NCBI GenBank assembly: GCA_963710315.1
Contig: CAVPZW010000006.1
Span: forward strand, 806,001-870,000
Direction: 5' to 3'
Length of the DNA: 64,000 nt
Source: Palsa-360 sp963710315
GTDB taxonomy: Bacteria; Acidobacteriota; Terriglobia; Acidiferrales; UBA7541
Shown here in pieces: positions 8,677 through 16,872 of this stretch (the first letter of the stretch is position 1; every line of letters starts with the position of its first letter). The translations under genes were made by a program, and so were the position numbers. The notes below the pieces were generated by a model. It saw only the letters and a list, made by a program, of their open reading frames with translations. It searched no databases and was not told the origin of the DNA.

Positions 8677-11328
8677 CTACTCACCCGTTTGCTCCAGCAG
8701 CTTCGATACCAGTCCTGTCCATCCCGTCTGATGGCTCGCGCCCAGGCCCGCGCCCGTGTCTCCATGAAAATATTCGTAAAACAAAATCAAATCACGCCAC
8801 AGTGGATCGTTCTGAAATTTTTCACTTGCGCCGTGCACCGGACGGCGGCCGTTTTCGTCGCGCAGAAAAATATGCGTCAGGGAACGCGACAGTTCCGCGC
8901 TGACTTCCCACAGCGACATCTGCTGTCCCGAGCCGGTTGGGCACTCCACGCGGAAATCATCGCCGTAATAATGATGAAATTTTTGCAACGATTCGATCAT
9001 CAGAAAATTCACCGGAAACCAGATGGGCCCGCGCCAATTCGAGTTCCCGCCGAACAAGGCGGACTGCGATTCCCCAGGCTCGTAGTCCACGCGATATTCG
9101 TTGCCGTTGACCGGGAGAATATAGGGGTGCTCGGCGTGATACTTCGACAACGCGCGAATCCCGTGAGGCGAGAGAAATTCTTCCTTGTTGACCATGTAGC
9201 CGAGGATCCGCACCAGTTGCTTGCTATCCACCAGCGAAAGCAGGCGCCGCACGCCGTTTGGCGAAGTCTGGCTAGAATCCACCCGCGATGCAAAGCCCGG
9301 CATGTTGTCAAGGAACCAATGCATGCGCCGTTGAAAACCCGGCAGGCGCGCGATCAACTCCGGCTCCAGCGTCTCCACCGCAAACAGCGGAATCAGCCCG
9401 ACCATCGAGCGTATTTTCAAAGATCGCTGCTCTCCGCTCGGAAGATGAATCGCGTCGTAAAAGAATCCATCCTCTTCGTTCCACAAAGACTCGTTTTCAG
9501 TTCCGTGCGCATTGATGGCGTCCGCGATGTACACGAAGTGCTCGAAAAATTTGCTGGCTACATCCTCGTAGGCTGGATCTTCGCGCGCCAGCTCCAGCGA
9601 AATCGCCAGCATATTCAGGCAATACATGCCCATCCAACTGGTGCCGTCCGATTGCTCGAGGTAGCCTCCGGTGGGCAAGGGCTGCGAGCGGTCGAATACT
9701 CCGATGTTGTCCAGGCCCAGAAAGCCCCCTTGAAACACGTTCATTCCTTCGGGGTCCTTGCGATTCACCCACCAGGTAAAATTCAGCAGCAGTTTGTGGA
9801 ACACGCGTTCCAGAAAACTGCGGTCGGCGCGCCCGCGAATGCGTTTTTCGATCTTGTACACGCGCCAGGCCGCCCAGGCGTGTACCGGCGGGTTCACATC
9901 GCCGAAGGCCCATTCGTAGGCAGGCAACTGCCCGTTCGGATGCATATACCATTCGCGCAATAGAAGAATAAGTTGATCCTTTGCGAAATCCGGATCGACC
10001 AGCGACAGCGCGACGGTATGAAACGCCAAGTCCCATGCGGCAAACCAGGGGTACTCCCACTTGTCCGGCATGGAGAGCACGTCCGCGTTGTACAGATGCG
10101 CCCAGTCGTGATTGCGCCCCTTTTTGCGTTCCGCGGGCGGAGGCGGCTGCCCGGGATCTCCCTCCAGCCAGGTGCGCACGTCATAGTGATAGCATTGCTT
10201 GGACCACAGCATTCCCGCAAGCGCCTGGCGCATCACGCTGTGCGCGTCTTCCGAACGCTCCTGCGGGAATCGGCGCGCATAAAACTGGTCCGCTTCGCCG
10301 CGCCGCTGGTCGAACATTTTTTCAAATGCGCCGTCGAATGGGTTGGCCCCGCCCTCTAGGGGCTCCACATTCGTCAGCCTCAGGCGAATCGTGGCGGAAG
10401 CGCCCGGTGCAATCTTGAAACGATAGTGCGCTGCGCACTTCGTCCCCTTTAGCGCGGGATTAACGGCCTCCTTCACACCATCAATTACGTACTGATGAAA
10501 ACTGTCTTTTACGTAGGGCGATCCATCCGGATACCCGAAGACGCGCTGAAAATTAGTTTCGTTTTCGGTGAACAACAGTTCAGTCGCGTTTTCCACCAGC
10601 ATCCAGCGCTTGCCGTAGCGGCTCTCCTCCGCCGCAACCACCGCCGCGCCCATGAAATCCGCCGCGCGCGCCAGCTTGGGATGCCCGTGCTTCTCCCCAA
10701 ACGACCAGATATTTCGGAACCACAGCGTGGGCAGCAGATCGAGCTGCGCTTCTTCCGGCCCGCGATTCCAGGCCGTGATCTTGATCAAAATATCTTCCGG
10801 CGCGGCCTTGGCATACTCCATGAACACGTCGAAACAGCGGTTTTCGTTGAACACGCCCGTGTCCATCAATTCGAATTCCGGGTCGCACTTGCTTCTCTTG
10901 CGATTTTCTTCGACCAGTTGATCGTACGGAAATTCCGCCTGGGGATATTTGTACAGATACTTCATGTAGGAATGCGTTGGCGTCGAATCGAGATAGAAAT
11001 AATATTCCTTTACGTCCTCGCCATGATTGCCTTCATTGCCGGTCAGCCCGAAAAGGCGTTCCTTGAGGATGTGATCGCGCCCATTCCAAAGCGCCAGCGC
11101 GAAACACACGCGCTGATGCCGGTCGCTGATCCCGCCAATGCCGTCTTCTCCCCAGCGATAGGCGCGCGACCGCGCCATATCGTGCGGAAAATATTCCCAC
11201 GCCGTCCCGTTCGCGCTGTAATCCTCGCGCACCGTTCCCCACTGCCTCTCGGCAAGGTACGGCCCCCATCGCTTCCAATGTTTTGTGCGCTGGTGAGACT
11301 CGTCCAGACGCTGTTCTTCGGCTGTCAT
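8677..11328 (-). CDS. GH63-like glucosidase (MGH1-like glycoside hydrolase)
   Basis: About 883 residues and probably cytoplasmic, as no signal peptide is seen. The sequence matches the bacterial glucosidase family related to GH63: the N-terminal beta domain includes GPYLAERQWGTVREDYSA, and the C-terminal (alpha/alpha)6 part includes WEYPWFAAWDLAFHTVALS, GQLPAYEWAFGDVNPPVHAW and NWRGPIWFPVNFLMIESL. Acidic catalytic candidates lie in the AWDLAF and YEWAFGD stretches. I start at the ATG giving MTAEEQRLDESHQ, which has AGGA about 9 bases upstream. The longer frame upstream (to 11391) adds only non-conserved residues. Substrate is unknown; trehalose or alpha-glucosides are plausible for the family. 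Confidence 0.88.
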   Translation of the reverse strand: MTAEEQRLDESHQRTKHWKRWGPYLAERQWGTVREDYSANGTAWEYFPHDMARSRAYRWGEDGIGGISDRHQRVCFALALWNGRDHILKERLFGLTGNEGNHGEDVKEYYFYLDSTPTHSYMKYLYKYPQAEFPYDQLVEENRKRSKCDPEFELMDTGVFNENRCFDVFMEYAKAAPEDILIKITAWNRGPEEAQLDLLPTLWFRNIWSFGEKHGHPKLARAADFMGAAVVAAEESRYGKRWMLVENATELLFTENETNFQRVFGYPDGSPYVKDSFHQYVIDGVKEAVNPALKGTKCAAHYRFKIAPGASATIRLRLTNVEPLEGGANPFDGAFEKMFDQRRGEADQFYARRFPQERSEDAHSVMRQALAGMLWSKQCYHYDVRTWLEGDPGQPPPPAERKKGRNHDWAHLYNADVLSMPDKWEYPWFAAWDLAFHTVALSLVDPDFAKDQLILLLREWYMHPNGQLPAYEWAFGDVNPPVHAWAAWRVYKIEKRIRGRADRSFLERVFHKLLLNFTWWVNRKDPEGMNVFQGGFLGLDNIGVFDRSQPLPTGGYLEQSDGTSWMGMYCLNMLAISLELAREDPAYEDVASKFFEHFVYIADAINAHGTENESLWNEEDGFFYDAIHLPSGEQRSLKIRSMVGLIPLFAVETLEPELIARLPGFQRRMHWFLDNMPGFASRVDSSQTSPNGVRRLLSLVDSKQLVRILGYMVNKEEFLSPHGIRALSKYHAEHPYILPVNGNEYRVDYEPGESQSALFGGNSNWRGPIWFPVNFLMIESLQKFHHYYGDDFRVECPTGSGQQMSLWEVSAELSRSLTHIFLRDENGRRPVHGASEKFQNDPLWRDLILFYEYFHGDTGAGLGASHQTGWTGLVSKLLEQTGE

Positions 11329-11406
11329 TAGGTAGATTCCTCGCTCCGGTCCTTTGAGGGGGATACAGCCGGGAGGTCCGGGAATCGACAAGTATATCGG
11401 AAAAAA

Positions 11407-11477
11407 GTGGCATAGGCTTCAGCCTGTGGCTTTTGAATTTCAGGGGTGCAAAAACCACAGGCTGAAGCCTATGCCAC
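11407..11477. repeat. REPIN-like paired palindrome, CATAGGCT/CACAGGCT stems
   Basis: Begins GTGGCATAGGCTTCAGCCTG and ends in the mirror CAGGCTGAAGCCTATGCCAC. It is the same stem family as the repeats at 838-954 and 22380-22483, but the GTAG head is replaced by GTGG. Confidence 0.75.
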
Positions 11478-11535
11478 GTAACCGCCCCAAGCGGTGGGCC
11501 GGGTGGGCCATGCTTTGTCCGTGTTTTTCCGGGTG

Positions 11536-11566
11536 CCGCACCCTTGCGCCTCTTGCAAGGGTGCGG
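11536..11566. other. Perfect 12-bp hairpin near the end of the toxin gene
   Basis: CCGCACCCTTGC pairs exactly with GCAAGGGTGCGG across a 7-base loop. It lies about 40 bases beyond the yhaV stop but has no T-tract in the needed direction, so a terminator role is possible and not shown. Confidence 0.45.
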
Positions 11567-11605
11567 TTCGTGAACGTAACTTCGCCTTGTCCCACAGGGC
11601 AAGCT

Positions 11606-12070
11606 TTACTTCTTTTCGCCCACTGCTCTCATTTCCCTCGCGTGCTTCAGCAAAGCATCGAGCGTGCGGGGCGGATCGCCTGCATTCAGCATCGATTTGA
11701 AAATCGCGTAGGCGTCAGTCTTTGAGCCGGCTTTTCGCAACGTAAATTCATCGTTGACCCAGACGTACACGATGATCCGATCCTTCGTGGAAAAGCGAAA
11801 AAACAGGCGATAGCGCTGATAGAATTTCGCGCGAAACCAGTGCCGGTTGTCGGGTCCCAATGTGTCGCCCTGGCGAAACTCCGGAGCGCCTGGGTCTCGA
11901 GGAATCGTTTCCGTGATGAGGCGATAAATCGTGGCCAGAAGTTTGGTTTTGGGATGTTCCTTGTAGGTATCCGGCTGGCTGATCGAAAGGCGTTCCACCT
12001 CTTCCGTCAGTTTCCTTAACTGGCTTTCAAACAGGAGATATTGGAACAGCCGCCAGCCGTTCACTTCCAT
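11606..12070 (-). CDS. yhaV: YhaV-type ribonuclease toxin (type II toxin-antitoxin)
   Basis: The 154-residue protein matches the YhaV toxin family, a ribosome-associated mRNA endonuclease related to RelE. Recognisable stretches are EVNGWRLFQYLLFESQLRKL, GDTLGPDNRHWFRAKFYQRY, RYRLFFRF and IIVYVWVNDEFTLRKAG; the RAKF and YRLFFRF region carries the conserved basic residues. The start codon shares a base with the stop of the upstream antitoxin (TAATG), so the pair is coupled. It is co-transcribed with PrlF. Confidence 0.92.
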   Translation of the reverse strand: MEVNGWRLFQYLLFESQLRKLTEEVERLSISQPDTYKEHPKTKLLATIYRLITETIPRDPGAPEFRQGDTLGPDNRHWFRAKFYQRYRLFFRFSTKDRIIVYVWVNDEFTLRKAGSKTDAYAIFKSMLNAGDPPRTLDALLKHAREMRAVGEKK

Positions 12071-12477
12071 TAGATCAGCGCCTCGTCTCCCAAATTCTCC
12101 TCGGGAGAAGGCTCCACATCTTTCACAAGCTCGCCGATTCGCTCCATGAGCCCGGAGTCGAGCGGCGCAATGTGCGTGGGAGAGCGCAGCATGTCCGCCG
12201 CTAGAAAACTCATGAACGAGGAAAGCACGGGATCTTCCTTGGCGCTCTTTCTTTTTGCTTTGGGATCGGCAACTACAAGCATGCGCCCGGGGCCAATAAT
12301 ATGGGCTTCCACTTCACCGCTGAATTCGGGATGGCTGTGGAACAGGGCCCGCTCGAAACGCAAACCGAGAGAGTTACCGGTCTTTGCCTGTTTGCCGTGG
12401 TATACGCCGGTATCCCTAATTGTCGCGACAGCGCGCACACTTCTCTTGTGCCGCGCTCCAGCCTTCGCTTTAGCCAT
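12070..12477 (-). CDS. prlF: PrlF-type antitoxin
   Basis: The 135-residue partner of YhaV. The N-terminus is basic (MAKAKAGARHKRSV) and is followed by a swapped-hairpin AbrB-like DNA-binding region. In this family the antitoxin neutralises the toxin and autorepresses the operon. The ATG has a strong AGGAGGG ribosome binding site. A perfect 20-bp palindrome sits about 25 bases upstream (12501-12520), and a second inverted repeat overlaps the ribosome binding site. Confidence 0.9.
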   Translation of the reverse strand: MAKAKAGARHKRSVRAVATIRDTGVYHGKQAKTGNSLGLRFERALFHSHPEFSGEVEAHIIGPGRMLVVADPKAKRKSAKEDPVLSSFMSFLAADMLRSPTHIAPLDSGLMERIGELVKDVEPSPEENLGDEALI

Positions 12478-12487
12478 GGCATCCCTC

Positions 12488-12520
12488 CTAACAAAGACAT
12501 GTTAGCACATTCGTGCTAAC
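12488..12520 (-). promoter_or_regulatory. Likely PrlF autorepression operator
   Basis: GTTAGCACATTCGTGCTAAC (12501-12520) is a perfect inverted repeat. The adjacent CTAACA-N6-TGTTAG (12488-12505) reuses the same GTTAG half-site and reaches into the prlF ribosome binding site. Three GTTAG/CTAAC half-sites spaced this way fit cooperative binding by a dimeric AbrB-like antitoxin. The binding protein is inferred. Confidence 0.65.
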
Positions 12521-12594
12521 AATGCCGGGCGCCCTACACTTGGATTTCCAAGTCTGCGCTGCGTCTATTCGACTCTCCCGCGCCCTGCGATCGC

Positions 12595-14175
12595 TCAGCG
12601 AATCTCGATGACCCGCGCTTGGCGGATGGCTGAGATGGCACGCAATTCGCCGAGGACATCGGGCGGGACGTTTTGGTCCACGTTGACGATGCCGATGGCT
12701 TCGTCGGAATTTTGCAGGCGGCCGAGGGCGAAGTTGGCGATGTTGATGGCGTGTTTTCCGAGCAGCGTGCCGACGCGGCCGATGACGCCGGGGACGTCCT
12801 GGTTGCGGAAGAGCAGGAGGAAACCGGTGAGCGGCGCGTCGATGTCGATATTGTTCACGCCGAGAACGCGCAGCGCGTCGTTCAGGCCGATCATGCCCAG
12901 GACGGAAACGGTTTCGCCGTCGATGCGCAAGGCCACGCCAAGCGAATTGGTGTACTTGGCGCGGCGCGCGCTGCGCACTTCGACCACTTCGATTCCGCGG
13001 GCCTTTGCAAAATTTCCGGCGTTAATCAGATTAATCTGATCGGCCAGGATCTGCCCTAAAATGCCCTTCAGCACGGCGTTTTTCACCAGGTGCGTGTTGA
13101 GGTCAGCCAGGCCGCCATCGTAGCTGATGGAAACTTCCGTAAACGGTTTTTCGGTCAATTGCGCGACAAACGTGCCCAGCTTTTCTCCAAGCTGCAGATA
13201 CGGCCCCAGCTTCTTGAACTCTTCGGGAGAAATGGACGGCATGTTGACGGCGTTTTTCACGGCGCCGGTTTTCAGGTAATCGCGCAACTGCTCCGCGATG
13301 CGCGTGCCGACCACTTTTTGCGCCTCTTCGGTCGAACCAGCGATGTGCGGCGTGGCGATCACTTTGGGGTGCTGCACCAGGCGCGGATCGGCGGGCGGCT
13401 CGGCCTCAAACACATCAAGCCCCGCCCCGGCCACGTGCCCGCTTTCGAGCGCCGCGAGCAGCGCCGCTTCGTTCACGAGTTCGCCGCGCGCGCAATTGGC
13501 GATGCGCACGCCCTTCTTGGTGAGCGCCAGCGATTTTGCGTTGATCAAATGCCGGGTCTCCGGCGTGAGCGAAGAGTGCAGGCTGATAAAATCGCTGGTC
13601 TTCAATAATTCTTCGAGCGGCACCAGGCGGATATTCTGCTCGGTGGCAAGCACAGTGGAAACGTAGGGATCGAAGGCCACCACTTTCATTTTGTGTGCCT
13701 GCGCAAGCCGCGCGACTTCCGTGCCGATGGTGCCGAGGCCGACGAGGCCCAGCGTTTTGTCGCGCAATTCGCTGCCCGTAAATTTTTTCTTTTCCCACTG
13801 GCCAGCCTTCATGGAGGCGTCGGCCTGCGCGATAGGGTGCGCCATGGCCAGCAGCATGGTCATGGTGTGTTCGGCCACGCTGATGGCGTTTCCGCCGGGA
13901 GTGTTCATGACCAGCACGCCCTTGCGCGTGGCGGCGTCGAGATCGACGTTGTCCACGCCCACGCCGGCGCGGCCGATAACGCGAAGGTTCTTGGCCTTGT
14001 CCATCAGCTCGGCCGTCACCTTCGTGGCGCTGCGCACCAGCAGCGCGTCCGCGTCGCGAATTTCTTCCTCGACCTTGCCTTTTGTTTTGGGGAGATTCAC
14101 GACGGTCCATGTAGGATCCGCCTTCAGAATATCCACCACGCTTTCATCAACGCTGTCCGCGATCACGATTTTCAT
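12595..14175 (-). CDS. serA: D-3-phosphoglycerate dehydrogenase
   Basis: First step of serine synthesis: oxidises 3-phosphoglycerate to 3-phosphohydroxypyruvate with NAD+. At 526 residues it is the long (mycobacterial-type) form. It has the catalytic domain with GRAGVGVDNVD, a Rossmann GLVGLGTIGTEVAR, the substrate Arg region NCARGELVNE and the His motif ATPHIAGSTEE. An intervening ASB domain and a C-terminal ACT domain (DVPGVIGRVGTLLGKHAINI) for serine feedback follow. The adjacent aminotransferase upstream suggests a serine-synthesis pair. Its leader contains a dispersed repeat (14187-14284). Confidence 0.97.
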   Translation of the reverse strand: MKIVIADSVDESVVDILKADPTWTVVNLPKTKGKVEEEIRDADALLVRSATKVTAELMDKAKNLRVIGRAGVGVDNVDLDAATRKGVLVMNTPGGNAISVAEHTMTMLLAMAHPIAQADASMKAGQWEKKKFTGSELRDKTLGLVGLGTIGTEVARLAQAHKMKVVAFDPYVSTVLATEQNIRLVPLEELLKTSDFISLHSSLTPETRHLINAKSLALTKKGVRIANCARGELVNEAALLAALESGHVAGAGLDVFEAEPPADPRLVQHPKVIATPHIAGSTEEAQKVVGTRIAEQLRDYLKTGAVKNAVNMPSISPEEFKKLGPYLQLGEKLGTFVAQLTEKPFTEVSISYDGGLADLNTHLVKNAVLKGILGQILADQINLINAGNFAKARGIEVVEVRSARRAKYTNSLGVALRIDGETVSVLGMIGLNDALRVLGVNNIDIDAPLTGFLLLFRNQDVPGVIGRVGTLLGKHAINIANFALGRLQNSDEAIGIVNVDQNVPPDVLGELRAISAIRQARVIEIR

Positions 14176-14186
14176 TGGGCTCTCAA

Positions 14187-14284
14187 GATTCTCCGTGTCC
14201 TCTGTGTTCTCTGTGTTAAAAGGTTTTGCTTACCCCAAATGAAAAGGCTTTTAACACAGAGAACACAGAGGCCACAGAGAAATT
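14187..14284. repeat. Inverted repeat of the AACACAGAGAACACAGAG class
   Basis: TCTGTGTTCTCTGTGTTAAAAG on one side is mirrored by CTTTTAACACAGAGAACACAGAG on the other, around a spacer of about 20 bases. It lies in the serA leader, so it would form a long hairpin in the serA mRNA. This is a common dispersed intergenic repeat type. Confidence 0.75.
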
Positions 14285-14300
14285 CAATTCAATTTGTGGA

Positions 14301-15458
14301 TTAGGATGAATGCCGCAAAAACACGTTTTGCGCGGCGCGAACGCCGCTGCCGAGCTCGACCTTGTGGCCAACTTTTTGCAACACGATTTCAAGCGCGCCA
14401 AGCACCGCCACCAGGTCAAGAAAATCGTAATAGCCCAGATGAGCGATGCGGAACATGTGGCCCTTCATGGAGCCTTGCCCGTCGGTAAGAATGACGCCGA
14501 ACCGTGACTTCATTTCCTTGACGATCTTGGTGGATTCGATCCCCGCCGGAGCGTTAATCGAAGTCACGGCGTTCGCCGGAGAACTCACCGCAAAATTCGT
14601 GAGCCCCAGCGCCACGGCCGATTCACGCGTAGCCTCGGCCAAAAGCGCGGCGTTGGCGATGAGATTCTCGCGCCCTAGTTCCTTGATGTAATTCAAAGCG
14701 CCGTGCAGACACACAACTAGCGATGTCGCGGGAGTGTAGCTCGATTCCCCCTTGGCCAGGCTCTTGCGTTCCTTGGCGTAGTCAAAGTAGTAGCGCGGCA
14801 GTTTCGATTGCGCGATGGTCCGCGCTGCTTTTTCGCTGATGCTGGCAAACGCCAGGCCCGGCGGAATCATGGTGGCCTTCTGCGATCCGCCAATCATGAT
14901 GTCGATGCCCCACTCGTCGGGCCGCAGATCCGTGGTCCCGAGGCCCGTGATGGCGTCCACCACAAAACAGCAATCCGGCAACGCGGCTACAGCTTTGCCG
15001 AGCGTCTCAACGTCGTTGCGCACGCCCGTCGAGCTTTCCGTGGCCTGAATGAGCACGGCGCGGAACTTGCCGCTGGATTCCAGATGCTTCTTCATTTGAT
15101 CGACGGGCACGGGATGCCCGTAGGGCGCGTCCACCACCACCGCTTCGATCCCATAAGCCTTGGCAAGCTCCACCCAGCGCTCGCCAAATTTTCCCGCTGT
15201 GCCGATCAGCACGCGCTCGCCGGGAGAGAGCAGGTTGGACAAAGCGCCTTCCATTGCGCCCGTGCCAGAGCTGGAGAACACCACCACGTCATTCTTGGTG
15301 TTGAAATAATATTTCAGGTTGTCGAGCGTCTCCACCATCAGCTTGCGGAAGGCGTCCGTACGATGGTGCAACGTCATGGTCAGCGCGCGAAGCTGCGCTT
15401 CCAGCAAGAGAGGCGTCGGTCCGGGAGTAAACAGTCTTTCCTTAATGATTCCAGGCAT
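14301..15458 (-). CDS. Class V aminotransferase (serine-pyruvate / phosphoserine aminotransferase-like)
   Basis: A PLP enzyme of 385 residues. It shows LFTPGPTPL at the N-terminus, the SSSGTGAMEG phosphate-binding loop, DAITGLGTTD with the PLP-pyridine Asp, and the Schiff-base Lys in GGSQKATMIPPG. The C-terminal substrate Arg is in FRIAHLGY. The family covers alanine-glyoxylate, serine-pyruvate and archaeal-type aspartate aminotransferases. Placement directly before serA suggests it does the SerC step or a serine/glyoxylate transamination; the exact substrate cannot be read from the sequence. Confidence 0.9.
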   Translation of the reverse strand: MPGIIKERLFTPGPTPLLLEAQLRALTMTLHHRTDAFRKLMVETLDNLKYYFNTKNDVVVFSSSGTGAMEGALSNLLSPGERVLIGTAGKFGERWVELAKAYGIEAVVVDAPYGHPVPVDQMKKHLESSGKFRAVLIQATESSTGVRNDVETLGKAVAALPDCCFVVDAITGLGTTDLRPDEWGIDIMIGGSQKATMIPPGLAFASISEKAARTIAQSKLPRYYFDYAKERKSLAKGESSYTPATSLVVCLHGALNYIKELGRENLIANAALLAEATRESAVALGLTNFAVSSPANAVTSINAPAGIESTKIVKEMKSRFGVILTDGQGSMKGHMFRIAHLGYYDFLDLVAVLGALEIVLQKVGHKVELGSGVRAAQNVFLRHSS

Positions 15459-15900
15459 ATCGGTTTCTCAGTCCATTCTTCTATAAGATTAGGAGAAAAT
15501 TATTTGGGGCACGTGCAATCCGAGTTGGGCCAAATCCATTTCAAGGGCATGTCCGCCTCTGAGATTACGATTGCAGGCAGGAATACAGGTTAAGGGATGG
15601 CGGGAAAATGGTCAACATTGCTGTTTTCTTGATGCGGTTCAAATTTGAAAGGTTTTTGACTTTAGGAGGGCCGAGTTTCAACTCGGCCGTGCAGATTGCA
15701 CCTTAGTGCGGGCTTCAGCCCCTAAAAAGTCTGTGCTCTTTGTCGGGACTGAAGTCCCGCCCTCCTGCGGAACTTTGCCAATTCATCGTCTTCCAACTTA
15801 GGACAGCACCCTTTTTTTCCTTTTGCTGTTTTCCTCCGTGAAGGCAAGCCGTAGTATTGGTAGAGTAGGCCGCAATCGAAATTGCCGAGGATGTGCAGCC
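15459..15900. other. Divergent intergenic region with a palindrome cluster
   Basis: A gap of 442 bases between the aminotransferase and the lyase. Its main content is the GGAG-headed repeat at 15665-15765. I see no RNA gene or convincing ORF. Confidence 0.6.
15665..15765. repeat. REPIN-like element with GGAG heads
   Basis: Begins GGAGGGCCGAGTTTCAACTC and ends GACTGAAGTCCCGCCCTCC, so on each strand the palindrome is headed by GGAG. An extra half GCGGGCTTCAGCCC lies in the middle. GTAG and GGAG are the two head types known for REP elements, and both occur in this window. Confidence 0.7.
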
Positions 15901-16830
15901 ATGCGCGAAAAAGTAAAAGTGGTGGACGTGACGGCGCGCGACGGTTTGCAAAATGAACCGAAGCCCGTATCCACGCGAGACAAGCTTGCGCTGATCGAAA
16001 AGCTGGTGCAGGCAGGCGTGACCGACATTCAGGCCACCAGCTTCGTCCACCCCAAATGGGTGCCGCAAATGGCGGACGCCGAAGAAGTGGCCGCCGGCCT
16101 CGGCAAGTTTTCCGGCGTGACGTTCTCCGCACTGGTGCCCAACCTGAAAGGGTACGAACGCGCCCTGGCCGCGGGGATTCGCCACATGGAATTCGTGATT
16201 GCCGCCAGCGAATCGTTTAATCGCAAGAATCTGAATCGCAGCATGGCCGAGTCCCTGCAATTGCTGGAGCAAGCCACACGAATGGCCGACCGCGACGGCG
16301 TTGTCCTGCGAGTAGGCTTTTCCACATGTTTTCATTGCCCGTTTGAAGGAAGAATTTCGAGCCCGGCGGTGTTGAAGGCAGCCCGCGCCGCGCGCCAAAT
16401 CGGCCCGTGGCGCATCGCCATCTGCGACACCGACGGCATGGCCTTCCCTAATCAGGTCAAGGAAACAGTCGGCCTGCTGCTGAGCGAACTGAAATTGAAG
16501 GCGGACGATCTCATCCTGCACTTTCATGACACCTATGGCCGGGGCCTGGCCAACACTCTTGCGGGCCTCGAAGCAGGCGTGCGCGAATACGACTCCTGCA
16601 CAGCGGGCCTGGGCGGCTGCCCCTACTGCCCCGGCGCAAGCGGAAATCTGGCCACGGAAGATCTGGTCGATTTCCTGGAAGGCATGGGCTACGACACGGG
16701 AATCGACATGGAAAAATTGCTGGATGCGGCCGAATTTGCCTGCCGCTTTTCGTCCCGGCCCTATCAAGGGCATCTCTTGCGAGCGCGCCGCGCAGGCGCC
16801 TGCGGGGTGGCTCCACAAGTTTCGGCGTAA
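15901..16830 (+). CDS. Hydroxymethylglutaryl-CoA lyase-like enzyme
   Basis: TIM-barrel acyl-CoA lyase of the HMGL family that splits 3-hydroxy-3-methylglutaryl-CoA or a related hydroxyacyl-CoA. It shows DVTARDGLQNEP, the metal/His motif LILHFHDTYGRGLANT and the signature CPYCPGASGNLATEDLV containing the catalytic Cys. The usual CPYAPGASGN has Ala where this protein has Cys. I take the ATG at 15901, which gives MREKVKVVDVTARDG; upstream in-frame residues are not conserved. A CaiB-type CoA-transferase follows 42 bases downstream, so the pair may activate and then split a C5/C6 dicarboxylic acid. Confidence 0.9.
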   Translation: MREKVKVVDVTARDGLQNEPKPVSTRDKLALIEKLVQAGVTDIQATSFVHPKWVPQMADAEEVAAGLGKFSGVTFSALVPNLKGYERALAAGIRHMEFVIAASESFNRKNLNRSMAESLQLLEQATRMADRDGVVLRVGFSTCFHCPFEGRISSPAVLKAARAARQIGPWRIAICDTDGMAFPNQVKETVGLLLSELKLKADDLILHFHDTYGRGLANTLAGLEAGVREYDSCTAGLGGCPYCPGASGNLATEDLVDFLEGMGYDTGIDMEKLLDAAEFACRFSSRPYQGHLLRARRAGACGVAPQVSA

Positions 16831-16872
16831 ATTAAAGATTCCAGATTCAGTTGCGCTAGGGGGCTTACACAG

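Noticed and set aside
11407..11477. Repeat considered as the terminator of the glucosidase or toxin gene
   Set aside because: The pair is upstream of the leftward glucosidase gene, belongs to a dispersed repeat family and lacks a T-tract.
15715..16818. 367-codon frame opposite the HMG-CoA-lyase-like gene
   Set aside because: Antisense to a clear enzyme, with no recognisable domain.
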